Assembly (NCBI GenBank): GCA_903873715.1
Contig: CAIQPS010000133.1
Location: 1 to 39,748 of the forward strand
Direction of reading: 5' to 3'
Source: an uncultured Actinomycetes bacterium
GTDB taxonomy: Bacteria; Actinomycetota; Thermoleophilia; RBG-16-64-13
DNA: 39,748 nucleotides
Shown: positions 8,776 through 15,864 of the stretch, piece after piece
How positions within the stretch are numbered: the first letter of the stretch is position 1
How the letters are laid out: the number at the start of each line of letters is the position of its first letter
Notes under the pieces: generated by a model
The model's database searches: none
What the model saw: only the letters and a program-made list of their open reading frames with translations
What the model was told of the DNA's origin: nothing
Made by a program: the position numbers and the translations under genes

Positions 8776-9275
8776 GCGACGTCCTCAAGGGCAAGGCCTG
8801 GACCTTCGGCCGCGACATCGACACCGACCTCATCATCCCCGCGCGGTACCTCAACATGAAGACCGCCGAGGAACTGGGCGCGTACTGCATGTACGACGCC
8901 GACCCGGAATTCTCCAAGAAGGTCAACCCCGGAGACATCGTGGTGGCCAAGGAGAACTTCGGCTGCGGGTCCAGCCGCGAGCACGCGCCCATCGCCCTCA
9001 AGGGCGCCGGCGTGTCCGTGGTCATCGCCAAGAGCTTCGCCCGCATCTTCTACCGCAACGCGTTCAACACCGGTCTGCCCATCCTGGTGGCGCCGGACGC
9101 CGTGGACGCGATCAAAGAGGGCGACGAGCTCGAGGTCGATCTGGCCTCCGGCGAGATCAAGGACGTGACCACCGGCGTCACCTACAAGGCCGAGCCGCTC
9201 CCGCCGTTCATGCGCGAGCTGGTGGAAGCCGGCGGGCTGCTGCCCTACCTGAAGAAACGCGGCGCGGCGAAGTAG
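8772..9275 (+). CDS. leuD: 3-isopropylmalate/citramalate isomerase small subunit
   Basis: A 167-residue swivel-domain subunit that completes the LeuCD active site. It begins with GKAWTFGRDIDTDLIIPARY and carries the family loop NFGCGSSREHAP, whose Gly/Ser/Arg residues contact substrate, then SFARIFYRNAFNTGLP. The length fits the short LeuD class. It starts at GTG inside the leuC stop (GTGA overlap), so it is translationally coupled and made with LeuC in equal amounts. leuB follows 28 nt later. Confidence 0.94.
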
Positions 9276-9303
9276 CCGCCGGACATACGGGAAAGGATTC
9301 GAA

Positions 9304-10365
9304 GTGAACTACGACATCGCAGTCATGGCCGGGGACGGTACCGGACCGGAGGTAGTGGCCGAGGGTCTCAAGGTCCTCAAAGCCGCCGCCGCCAAAGCGG
9401 GCTTCTCCTACAAGCTCACCGACTACGACTTCGGCGGCGCGCGCTACCTGCGCACCGGCGAGACCCTGCCGGATTCCGCCATCTCCGAGCTGGCCTCCCA
9501 CGACGCCATCGTGCTGGGCGCCATCGGCCATCCGGACGTCAAGCCGGGCATCCTGGAGCAGGGCATCCTGCTGAAAGCCCGCTTCGCCCTGGACCTCTAC
9601 ATCAACTTGCGCCCGGTGAAGCTGTTCCCGGGCGTCGAGACCCCCATCAAGGACAAAGGCCCAGAGGACATCGACTTCGTCGTGGTCCGCGAGAACACCG
9701 AGGGCCTGTACGCCAACACCGGCGGCTATCTGAAGAAGGGCACCAAGGACGAGATCTCCACCCAGGTGAGCGTCAACACCCGCCTGGGCGTGGAGCGCTG
9801 CCTGCGCTACGCCTTCGACTACGCTTCGCGGGCCGACCGCCACGGCAAGCTCACCCTCGTTGGCAAGACCAACGTCCTCACCTACGCGTGGGACCTGTGG
9901 TGGCGCGCGTTCAACGAGATCGGCGACGCCGACTACCCGAACATCAAGCGTGACTACGCTCACGTCGACGCCACCTGCATGTGGTTCGTCAAGAACCCGG
10001 AATGGTTCGACGTCATCGTGACCGACAACATGTTCGGCGACATCATCACCGACTTGGGCGCCATGATCCAGGGCGGCATGGGCGTGGCCGCGGGCGGGAA
10101 CATCAACCCCGGCGTGACCGGCATGTTCGAGCCCATCGGCGGCTCCGCGCCCAAGTACACGGGCCAGAACGTCATCAACCCTCTGGCCGCCATCGGCGCC
10201 GTGGGCATGATGCTGGACTACCTGGGCGAGAAGCAGGCGGCTCTGTGGATCGAAGAGGGCATCATCGACACCATCGGCAAGATGAAGTCGCTGAACGCCG
10301 GTCAGATGGGCATGGGCACCGACGCCGTGGGCGACCTGGTGGCCAAGTACGTCGCGTCCAAGTAG
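9304..10365 (+). CDS. leuB: 3-isopropylmalate (3-methylmalate) dehydrogenase
   Basis: A 353-residue metal- and NAD-dependent beta-decarboxylating dehydrogenase. It oxidises 3-isopropylmalate to 2-oxoisocaproate and, in the citramalate route, 3-methylmalate to 2-oxobutyrate. Visible motifs are the N-terminal GDGTGPEVVAEG, RENTEGLYANTGG, the Mg2+-binding aspartate region TDNMFGDIITDLGAMIQGG, and the adenine-side motif EPIGGSAPKYTGQN. The family overlaps with isocitrate and homoisocitrate dehydrogenases; the downstream cimA and adjacent leuCD support the leucine/isoleucine assignment. GTG 9304 follows GGAAAGGA. It is the last gene of leuCDB, with a GC-rich hairpin after it. Confidence 0.9.
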   Translation: MNYDIAVMAGDGTGPEVVAEGLKVLKAAAAKAGFSYKLTDYDFGGARYLRTGETLPDSAISELASHDAIVLGAIGHPDVKPGILEQGILLKARFALDLYINLRPVKLFPGVETPIKDKGPEDIDFVVVRENTEGLYANTGGYLKKGTKDEISTQVSVNTRLGVERCLRYAFDYASRADRHGKLTLVGKTNVLTYAWDLWWRAFNEIGDADYPNIKRDYAHVDATCMWFVKNPEWFDVIVTDNMFGDIITDLGAMIQGGMGVAAGGNINPGVTGMFEPIGGSAPKYTGQNVINPLAAIGAVGMMLDYLGEKQAALWIEEGIIDTIGKMKSLNAGQMGMGTDAVGDLVAKYVASK

Positions 10366-10411
10366 GACCTGTCTCGCGGTAGACTTGTTGCAAGGACGGA
10401 GATGAGAGCCG

Positions 10412-10441
10412 GGGGCGGCGCGGCACGCGCCGCGCCGCCCC
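10412..10441 (+). terminator. GC-rich hairpin after leuB
   Basis: A perfect 13-bp stem (10412-10424 with 10429-10441) closes a 4-nt loop, 47 nt after the leuB stop. There is no T-run behind it, so it may be a weak or factor-assisted terminator or an mRNA 3'-end stabiliser. Confidence 0.5.
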
Positions 10442-10501
10442 GCTCAGTCCGTCCGAGTAGTGGGGCCGGATAGTGAACGCTGAGACTCCAGGGAGTCCGG
10501 C

Positions 10502-11032
10502 ATGCCCATCGAGCCGCACATAGCTTCTCTCCTCGGCCGGCGGACCAGCCGGAACCTCAACGTCCTCCACGACGAAGCCCAGAAGACCTTCGGCGAGCGC
10601 ATGTCCGACCGCCTGGCGGCCGGCGCGGGGAGCTGGCGGTTCATCATCGTCTTCCTGGTGTTCCTCGCCGTGTGGATGGCCGTCAACGCGGTCGCCTGGG
10701 TCCACCACTGGGACCCGTACCCGTTCATCCTTCTCAATCTCATCCTTTCGTGCGTCGCCGCCATCCAGGCGCCCATCATCCTCATGAGCCAGAACCGTGA
10801 GGAGGCCCGGGACCGCATCCGTGCCCAGGCCGATTACGAGGTCAACCTCAAAGCGGAGCTCCTGCTCGAGCACCTCACCCAGGAGGTGGAGGCGCTCAAG
10901 GCCCTGCTGCTGTCCCAGCTCCCCGAGGATGCGCACGAACGGGCGGCCGTTCCGCCGCCGGCCACCGGCGCGCCGGACGGCGCCTCTGCCCAAGCTGCCC
11001 CACCGGCCGGCGCAGGGGATCCCGCCGGATGA
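10502..11032 (+). CDS. DUF1003 membrane protein
   Basis: A 176-residue inner-membrane protein with the DUF1003 pattern: FGERMSDRLAAGAGSWRFII leads into a first helix (about 47-67), then DPYPFILLNLILSCVAAIQA forms the second (about 75-95), followed by the hallmark APIILMSQNREEARDR. A helical, charged cytoplasmic tail (NLKAELLLEHLTQEVEALK) follows, then a Pro/Ala-rich end. The family is widespread and uncharacterised; some members were linked to manganese transport genes. ATG 10502 is preceded by GGGAG. Its stop overlaps the next gene's ATG (ATGA, 11029-11032). Confidence 0.88.
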   Translation: MPIEPHIASLLGRRTSRNLNVLHDEAQKTFGERMSDRLAAGAGSWRFIIVFLVFLAVWMAVNAVAWVHHWDPYPFILLNLILSCVAAIQAPIILMSQNREEARDRIRAQADYEVNLKAELLLEHLTQEVEALKALLLSQLPEDAHERAAVPPPATGAPDGASAQAAPPAGAGDPAG

Positions 11033-11295
11033 TCCTCGACCGCTCCAACACCGCCCTGGTGGTGGATTCCACCGCCGATCTGCCGGAGACCCTCGCGCAC
11101 GATCCCAACCTCACCATCGTGCCGCTCACCGTGTTCTTCGGCGAGGAGGCCTACCTGGACTGGGTCGAGCTGGAGCCGGCGGAGTTCTATGAGAAGCTGA
11201 TGGCGGCTCCCGCGCTGCCCAAGACCTCACAGCCGTCGCCCGCCATCTGGGGCGAGTTGTACGGCAAGCTGCGCCTGGGGTTCGTGCAGGAGTAA
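11029..11295 (+). pseudogene. Truncated DegV-family protein (N-terminal fragment only)
   Basis: The 88 residues match the start of DegV fatty-acid-binding proteins: ALVVDSTADLP, TIVPLTVFFGEEAY, and the LPKTSQPSPAIWGELY stretch that contacts the fatty-acid carboxylate. Normal DegV/FakB proteins are about 280 residues. Here the sequence departs from the family after YGKL, reads RLGFVQE and stops, and a different gene (universal stress protein) begins 58 nt later. The C-terminal helical domain and the rest of the lipid pocket are therefore missing, and I do not see them continued in another frame. It is most simply a deletion remnant. A functional short product is less likely, although its start is intact and coupled to the DUF1003 gene. 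Confidence 0.75.
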
Positions 11296-11353
11296 GCTAG
11301 AAGCAGGGGCCGCCGAGGAGGCGTGCCGCAGGTGCCCGCGAAAGGAGGACCGC

Positions 11354-11791
11354 ATGAAGACCATCCTGGTGGGAGTGGACGGCTCGCCCGGAGCGGACAA
11401 GGCTGTCGAGTTCGCCGCGCGCGAGGCTGCGGCTCACGGTGCCGTGGTGCGCTTGCTGGCTGCCTGGGAAGTGCCGGCCTCGGTGCTCTCCGGAGGGGGA
11501 GTGCCGCTCGAGCTCTACAAGAACTTCGAGGCCGAGGCCCAGAGCCTCCTGACTGCGGCCGCGGCCCGGGTCCGCGAGTTGGAGCCGTCGGTGCAGGTCG
11601 AGCAAAGGACGGCCGAAGGGCACGCCGGCAACGCCTTGGTGGACGCCACCGCGGACGCCGACCTGGTGGTCATCGGCAGGCGCGGCCACGGGGGCTTCAC
11701 CGAGTTGCTCCTCGGCTCTATCAGCCACCAGGTGGCCGACCATTCCAAGTGCCCGGTGGTGATAGTGCCTTGGGAGAAGGGGCGCGACTGA
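11354..11791 (+). CDS. Universal stress protein (UspA family), ATP-binding type
   Basis: A 145-residue single-domain Usp with the canonical opening ILVGVDGSPGADKAVEFA. The nucleotide motif G-2x-G-9x-G-S is present in VIGRRGHGGFTELLLGSIS, followed by the terminal strand CPVVIVPW. Proteins with this motif usually bind ATP and act in stress survival or dormancy responses. ATG 11354 has a very strong AAAGGAGG at 8-nt distance. It is followed 78 nt later by a second Usp gene with a different ATP loop. Confidence 0.93.
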   Translation: MKTILVGVDGSPGADKAVEFAAREAAAHGAVVRLLAAWEVPASVLSGGGVPLELYKNFEAEAQSLLTAAAARVRELEPSVQVEQRTAEGHAGNALVDATADADLVVIGRRGHGGFTELLLGSISHQVADHSKCPVVIVPWEKGRD

Positions 11792-11818
11792 CAGACTCCG
11801 TGCTCCCGCCAGGCGCGC

Positions 11819-11824
11819 TATAGT
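11819..11824 (+). promoter_or_regulatory. Candidate -10 for the second Usp gene
   Basis: TATAGT lies 45 nt before the ATG at 11870. A CTGACA hexamer at 11788-11793 is too far upstream (25-nt spacer) to be a normal -35, so evidence is limited to the -10. Confidence 0.3.
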
Positions 11825-11869
11825 GGGCGCGACCACGACATGCCCGCGGGGAACGCTACGGGGGGTTCC

Positions 11870-12331
11870 ATGGACACCATCGCCGTCTTGATCAATGGGT
11901 CCGAAGAGGCTGCCGCATCCATCGAGTTCGGAGCCCGGGAAGCAGCGTTGCGTCATTGCGCCCTTCGCCTGGTGGCCGTGTGGGAGGTGCCCGCGTCCAT
12001 CCTGGGGGGCGGAGTAGCGGGCCAGGAGGTCTACGACGAGTTCCGGGAGACCGCCGAGAGTCTCATGGCGGAGGCCGTCGCCAAGGCCGCGGAACTGGCG
12101 CCGGACGTCCCGGTGGAGACGCGGGTGGTCAAAGGTCAGCCCGGTCCGGCGTTCATCGAGGAGTCCCGGGACGCCACCCTCATCGTGGCCGCGCGCAGGC
12201 GGCACCCCGGTATCAAGGAGCTGGTCATGGGCTCCATCAGCAAGCACATCGTCAGCCACGCCGAACGCCCGGTGGTGGTGATACCGCTGCTCGGACGGGG
12301 GCAATCGTCCCGATCGGAGGGCTCCGAGTAG
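11870..12331 (+). CDS. Universal stress protein paralogue with altered ATP loop
   Basis: A 153-residue Usp-fold protein, clearly related to the preceding gene; both share WEVPAS near residue 43 and GSIS near the C-terminus. The glycine-rich nucleotide loop is changed: VAARRRHPGIKELVMGSIS lacks the first two glycines of G-2x-G, and the opening VLINGSEEAA replaces VGVDGS. Non-ATP-binding Usp proteins are known, so this paralogue may not bind ATP or may bind another ligand, perhaps as a heterodimer partner. Both points are inference. ATG 11870 follows GGGGGG at 5 nt; an in-frame ATG at 11840 would add ten poorly supported residues. Confidence 0.85.
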   Translation: MDTIAVLINGSEEAAASIEFGAREAALRHCALRLVAVWEVPASILGGGVAGQEVYDEFRETAESLMAEAVAKAAELAPDVPVETRVVKGQPGPAFIEESRDATLIVAARRRHPGIKELVMGSISKHIVSHAERPVVVIPLLGRGQSSRSEGSE

Positions 12332-12428
12332 CGCGTCGACGGCCTCTGGAGCCTCGATCCGCCGTCTTCTACCCACTTTCGGAGGTTTTTTTGCGGGAAA
12401 TCCGCTTGACCTTCGAGTAAATGAGTGT

Positions 12429-12456
12429 TTGTTGATTTTTCCGCATGGGATATACT
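12429..12456 (+). promoter_or_regulatory. Candidate promoter and long leader of the RRM protein gene
   Basis: TTGTTG (12429-12434), a 16-nt spacer and TATACT (12451-12456) predict transcription from about 12463. This gives an untranslated leader of about 115 nt before the ATG at 12579. The stretch 12370-12450 is visibly AT-richer than its neighbours. The rest of the 247-base gap (12332-12578) holds no gene that I can recognise. Long structured leaders are typical of cold-shock mRNAs. Confidence 0.45.
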
Positions 12457-12578
12457 GGCGGCGACATCCGATGGGGGGATACTACAAGGCGCTCCGTAGA
12501 GGCTGTTTCTCTCAGGTCACGCCAGCCAGTCTCGAACTCTCGTATGCCGAATTGTAATCCTTCCTATTGGAGGAAAAG

Positions 12579-12959
12579 ATGGGTTCCAAGCTGTACGTGG
12601 GCAACCTGGCTTACAGCACGACCGATGCGTCCGTCAAGGCGCTCTTCGGTCAGTATGGTGAGGTCGTTTCGGTGAACCTCATCAGCGATCGCGACACCGG
12701 CCGCCCGAAGGGCTTCGGTTTCGTGGAAATGTCCAGCCCCGAAGAAGCTGAAGCCGCGATGGCCGGTACCAACGGCGCCGAACTCGACGGCCGCACTCTC
12801 AAAGTCGACATCGCCAAAGAGATGGCTCCCCGCGCTCCCCGCACCGGTGGCTACGGCGGCGGCGGCTACGGCGGCGGTGGCTACGGTGGTGGCGGCAGCC
12901 GCGGTGGCTACGGCGGTGGCGGCGGCTACGGCGGTGGCGGCGGCGGTCGCAGGTACTAG
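12579..12959 (+). CDS. RRM RNA-binding protein with glycine/tyrosine-rich tail
   Basis: A 126-residue protein with one RNA-recognition motif, residues 3-80: RNP2 LYVGNL at 5-10 and RNP1 KGFGFVEM at 44-51, both with the aromatic residues that stack on RNA. The tail (about 90-126) is made of YGGGG repeats with a few Arg residues. This is the architecture of cold-induced Rbp proteins of cyanobacteria and of plant and animal glycine-rich RNA-binding proteins. Such proteins act as RNA chaperones or affect mRNA stability and localisation. ATG 12579 follows GGAGG at 5 nt. It has its own promoter, a long leader and a strong terminator, so it is monocistronic and probably abundant. Confidence 0.93.
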   Translation: MGSKLYVGNLAYSTTDASVKALFGQYGEVVSVNLISDRDTGRPKGFGFVEMSSPEEAEAAMAGTNGAELDGRTLKVDIAKEMAPRAPRTGGYGGGGYGGGGYGGGGSRGGYGGGGGYGGGGGGRRY

Positions 12960-12985
12960 TCCGCGCCTTTCCCGAGCAGCAACCA

Positions 12986-13019
12986 GGCCCCGGTCTTCAC
13001 GACCGGGGCCTTTTTCGTC
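12986..13019 (+). terminator. Strong Rho-independent terminator after the RRM gene
   Basis: A perfect 10-bp stem (12986-12995 with 13001-13010), loop TTCAC, then TTTTT (13011-13015). It lies 26 nt after the stop codon. Confidence 0.95.
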
Positions 13020-13048
13020 TTGCAAGGTTAGCGGCGGCGTACTAAAAT
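13020..13048 (+). promoter_or_regulatory. Promoter of the dtxR-feoA-feoB operon
   Basis: TTGCAA (13020-13025), exactly 17 nt, then TAAAAT (13043-13048). The predicted start near 13055 gives a leader of about 45 nt. The promoter directly abuts the preceding terminator. Confidence 0.6.
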
Positions 13049-13064
13049 AGCCGTGCCTAACTTT
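13024..13064 (+). promoter_or_regulatory. Candidate metal-regulator half-sites around the feo promoter
   Basis: AAGGTTAG (13024-13031) and the inverted CTAACTTT (13057-13064) flank the -10, with a CTAA at 13042-13045 between them. The half-site resembles the TTAGG/CCTAA half of DtxR/IdeR iron boxes, but the 25-nt spacing is not the canonical 19-bp box. It is suggestive only, strengthened by the dtxR-like gene directly downstream. Confidence 0.25.
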
Positions 13065-13099
13065 TCCATCCAGACGCGACAGCGCACCACGAAGGGGAC

Positions 13100-13546
13100 A
13101 TGGCGAGCGAAGTCGACATCAACAGCCGGCGCGACACCGAGGTCGAGCCTCTGAGCGCGAGCCTCGAGGACTACCTGGAGGCGATCCTGCGGCTCGAGCG
13201 CGAATCCCGTGTGGCGCGCATCAGCGAGATCGCCGGCCACCTCGGTGTGTCACGGCCATCAGTCACGGGCGCCATCAAGAACCTGTGCGGCCGGCATCTC
13301 GTCACGCATGCCCGCTACGGTCACGTCACCCTCACCGAGGAGGGGGTGCGCATCGCCACAGAGGTCGAGCGGCGCCACCTTGCCATCCGCGAGTTCCTCA
13401 CCTGCGTGCTCGGGATACCGGGCGACCGGGCCGAGGCGACCGCCTGCAAGATGGAACACGTCCTCGAACCCGAGGTGCTCGCCTACTTCGTCGCCTACAC
13501 CGAGAAACGGACCGCGGCCCCTGGCGGGCGGGCGGGGATGTCATGA
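13100..13546 (+). CDS. DtxR/MntR-family metal-dependent repressor
   Basis: A 148-residue regulator with an N-terminal winged helix (about 22-85; recognition segment HLGVSRPSVTGAIKNL) and a helical metal-binding/dimerisation domain. There is no C-terminal SH3 domain, as in MntR-size members. Likely ligands: D24 and E27 in EDYLEAI, H93 in ERRHLAIREF, and C116, E119, H120 in CKMEH. The C-x-x-E-H arrangement matches the DtxR/IdeR iron site (C102, E105, H106), whereas manganese-type MntR has Glu in place of the Cys. Coupling to feoAB (four-base ATGA overlap with feoA) supports Fe2+-dependent autorepression of the operon; this is inference. ATG 13100 follows AAGGGG. Confidence 0.88.
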   Translation: MASEVDINSRRDTEVEPLSASLEDYLEAILRLERESRVARISEIAGHLGVSRPSVTGAIKNLCGRHLVTHARYGHVTLTEEGVRIATEVERRHLAIREFLTCVLGIPGDRAEATACKMEHVLEPEVLAYFVAYTEKRTAAPGGRAGMS

Positions 13547-13773
13547 CGCCGCTCACCGACATGCCGAGCGGCGCTCGGGGCCGCGTTGCCTCGTTGCCGG
13601 AACAGCACGGCCTCGCAAAGAGGATGTGCGCTCTGGGGCTCACCCCGGGGTCCGAGGTGTGCGTCCTCCAGAACCGGGCCAAGTGCCCGCTGATCGTGGA
13701 AGTGCACGGCGCCCGTCTGGCTCTCGGCCGCGGGCAGGCGGACCGCGTCACGGTGGAACCGGTGGGCGACTAA
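13543..13773 (+). CDS. feoA: Ferrous iron transport accessory protein FeoA
   Basis: A 76-residue SH3-like cytoplasmic protein. It shows the FeoA pattern: a short N-terminal PSGARGRVASL, the helix KRMCALGLTPGSEVCVL, then strands ending LALGRGQADRVTVEPV. FeoA binds FeoB and is needed for full Fe2+ uptake. Its ATG is within the repressor's stop (ATGA), and feoB follows after nine nucleotides, so the three are one operon. It is too short to stand out by length alone; the in-frame stretch upstream of 13543 is non-coding in this frame. Confidence 0.88.
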   Translation: MTPLTDMPSGARGRVASLPEQHGLAKRMCALGLTPGSEVCVLQNRAKCPLIVEVHGARLALGRGQADRVTVEPVGD

Positions 13774-13782
13774 GAGGCCGCC

Positions 13783-15807
13783 GTGGAACCGGGGGCTCCG
13801 CTCACCCTGGCACTCGCCGGCCAGCCCAACGTCGGCAAGAGCACGGTCTTCAACGCTCTGACCGGCCTGAACCAGCACGTCGGCAACTGGCCGGGCAAGA
13901 CCGTGGAGCAGAAGACCGGCCGCTTCGAACACGACGGCCGGCAGATATATCTGGTGGATCTGCCCGGTACGTACAGCCTCACCTCGGGCTCCGAGGAGGA
14001 GCGGGTCGCCCGCGACTACCTCATCAGCGATCCGCCGGCAGCCGTCCTGGCGGTGGTCAACGCCTCCTCCCTGGAGCGCAACCTCTATCTGGTCGCCGAA
14101 CTGCTCACCCTGCCGGTGCCCGTGGTGGTGGGACTGAACATGCTGGACGTCGCTGAAGCGCACGGGATCACCGTGGAGGCGCCGGTGCTGGCCGCGGCCC
14201 TGGGGGCGCCTGTGGTCGAACTGGTGGCCAGCAAGGGCAAGGGCCTGCGCGAGTTCATCGATGCCGCCGTGCGGCTGCTCGAGCACCCTGAGGAGTTCAA
14301 GCCCGACCGTCCGGCCATCAGGTCCAAGCACCTTCCGGTGCTGCGCCAGATAGAAGCCCTGATCGCGGGGGACACCCCGCCCGGGTACCCGCCTGACTGG
14401 CTCGCGCTCAAACTCCTCGAAGGCGACGGCGACGTGGCCCGCATGGTCCGGGAGCATGCACCGGGCAAATGGGAGGCCGTCAACGCCATCCTCGCCGACC
14501 ACGAGGACGCCTACCTGGACATCGCCGGCGGACGCTACGACTGGGTGGCGCGCATGGTGCGGGCCGCGGTGGCCCATCCGAAGCGTGGGGTCACCGGGGT
14601 CACGGACAAGGTGGACCGGGTGGCGACCCATCCTGTGTGGGGCTTGGTGGTCTTGATCGCGGCCTTCGGGCTGATGTTCTACATCACCTACACGGTGGCA
14701 AACCCGGCGGCGAAGGTCATCAGCAGTCTCGTCACCGGCGATCTGGCCGGCTGGTTGCACCAATTGCTCGCCGGAACTCCCGCGTGGCTTTCCGGCGTCC
14801 TTGTCGACGGGGTAGTGGCCGGGGCGGGGACGGTGCTGTCGTTCATCCCCATCCTGGTGATCTTCTTCGCCGCACTCGGGTTGCTCGAGGACGTGGGGTA
14901 CATGGCCCGCACGGCCTACGTGATGGACCGCTACATGCACTGGATGGGCCTGCACGGCAAATCCTGCATGCCGCTGCTGCTGGGCTTCGGCTGCAACGTC
15001 CCAGGCATCCTGGGCACCAGGATCATCGAGGATCGCAAGGCCCGCATGCTCACCATGATGCTCACCCCGTTCGTGCCCTGCACCGGCCGGCTGGCGGTGC
15101 TGGCCTTCCTGGCCCCGGCCTTCTTCGGCGGGAACGCCGCCTGGGCCATCACGGCGCTTGTCGGGGGGAACCTCGTGCTCCTGGCGATCGTGGGGGTCGC
15201 CGTGAACAAGGCGGTGTTCAAGGGGGAGCGGAGCGCCTTCATCATGGAGATGCCCCTCTACCACGTCCCCAACGCCCGGACGATCGGCCTGTACGTCTGG
15301 CGCAACACTCTGGCGTTCATCCGCAAGGCAGGGACGCTGATAGTGCTGGTGTCGGCGATCGTGTGGGCGCTCTCCACCTATCCCGGAGGGCCCGGCGGCG
15401 ACGCGAGCCACAGCGTGCTCGCCTACGTGGGGCGAGGGCTCGAGCCGTTCTTCGCGCTCATGGGCCTGGGGGACTGGCGGTTCATCGTGGCCCTGCTCTC
15501 CAGCTTCGTGGCCAAGGAGAACAGCGTGGCGACCCTGGGCGTGCTGTTCGGGACGGGCACCGCGGTCGCCGGCGTGGGCGGGGCCGGAGCGTACCTAGCC
15601 GCCAGAGTGGCCGCGGTGCTCACCCCGGCCGCGGCCGCCGCCTTCCTCGTCGTGCAGATGACCTTCGTGCCCTGCGCGGCCACCGTGGCCGCGTTCAAAC
15701 AGGAGTCCCGCTCCTGGCGGTGGACCGGCGCGAACCTGCTGCTCATGCTGGTGCTGGCTTTCCTCCTGGGCATCGTCGTGTTCCAGGTGGGGCGGCTCAT
15801 CACGTAG
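13783..15807 (+). CDS. feoB: Ferrous iron transporter FeoB
   Basis: A 674-residue inner-membrane Fe2+ permease. It has an N-terminal GTPase domain with G1 GQPNVGKST (13-21), the FeoB switch region NWPGKTVEQKTG, G3 DLPGTYSL, G4 NMLD and G5-like ASKGKGLREF. A helical GDI-like spacer follows, then a membrane domain with two gate regions containing the typical FGCNVPGILGTR and PCTGRLAVLAFL motifs and a late PCAATVAAFKQE. The length is at the lower end of FeoB proteins; no separate FeoC or C-terminal winged helix is seen. GTG 13783 follows AGAGG. Uptake of soluble Fe2+ fits a reducing habitat. Confidence 0.96.
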   Translation: MEPGAPLTLALAGQPNVGKSTVFNALTGLNQHVGNWPGKTVEQKTGRFEHDGRQIYLVDLPGTYSLTSGSEEERVARDYLISDPPAAVLAVVNASSLERNLYLVAELLTLPVPVVVGLNMLDVAEAHGITVEAPVLAAALGAPVVELVASKGKGLREFIDAAVRLLEHPEEFKPDRPAIRSKHLPVLRQIEALIAGDTPPGYPPDWLALKLLEGDGDVARMVREHAPGKWEAVNAILADHEDAYLDIAGGRYDWVARMVRAAVAHPKRGVTGVTDKVDRVATHPVWGLVVLIAAFGLMFYITYTVANPAAKVISSLVTGDLAGWLHQLLAGTPAWLSGVLVDGVVAGAGTVLSFIPILVIFFAALGLLEDVGYMARTAYVMDRYMHWMGLHGKSCMPLLLGFGCNVPGILGTRIIEDRKARMLTMMLTPFVPCTGRLAVLAFLAPAFFGGNAAWAITALVGGNLVLLAIVGVAVNKAVFKGERSAFIMEMPLYHVPNARTIGLYVWRNTLAFIRKAGTLIVLVSAIVWALSTYPGGPGGDASHSVLAYVGRGLEPFFALMGLGDWRFIVALLSSFVAKENSVATLGVLFGTGTAVAGVGGAGAYLAARVAAVLTPAAAAAFLVVQMTFVPCAATVAAFKQESRSWRWTGANLLLMLVLAFLLGIVVFQVGRLIT

Positions 15808-15817
15808 CTCCGCAGGA

Positions 15818-15823
15818 TATACT
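15818..15823 (+). promoter_or_regulatory. Candidate -10 upstream of ilvE
   Basis: TATACT sits 42 nt before the ilvE ATG, in the same GGATATACT context seen upstream of the RRM gene. No clear -35 lies at 16-18 bp, so ilvE may also be read through from feoB. Confidence 0.3.
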
Positions 15824-15864
15824 TCACGGTCCATAGTCGGGCTGGTTGAGCCCAGGAGGCATCC

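Noticed and set aside
12850-12955. Short GGCTACGGCGG-type repeats as a possible CRISPR or satellite array
   Set aside because: They are codons of the YGGGG tail of the RRM protein, with no regular spacer structure.
13398-13751. Minus-strand small ORF opposite feoA
   Set aside because: It lies wholly antisense to the end of the repressor gene and feoA and is Arg/Pro/Ser-rich. FeoA on the plus strand is a clear family match.
13495-15411. Minus-strand open frame opposite feoB (638 codons)
   Set aside because: Antisense of feoB, His/Gly/Arg-rich and without domain features.
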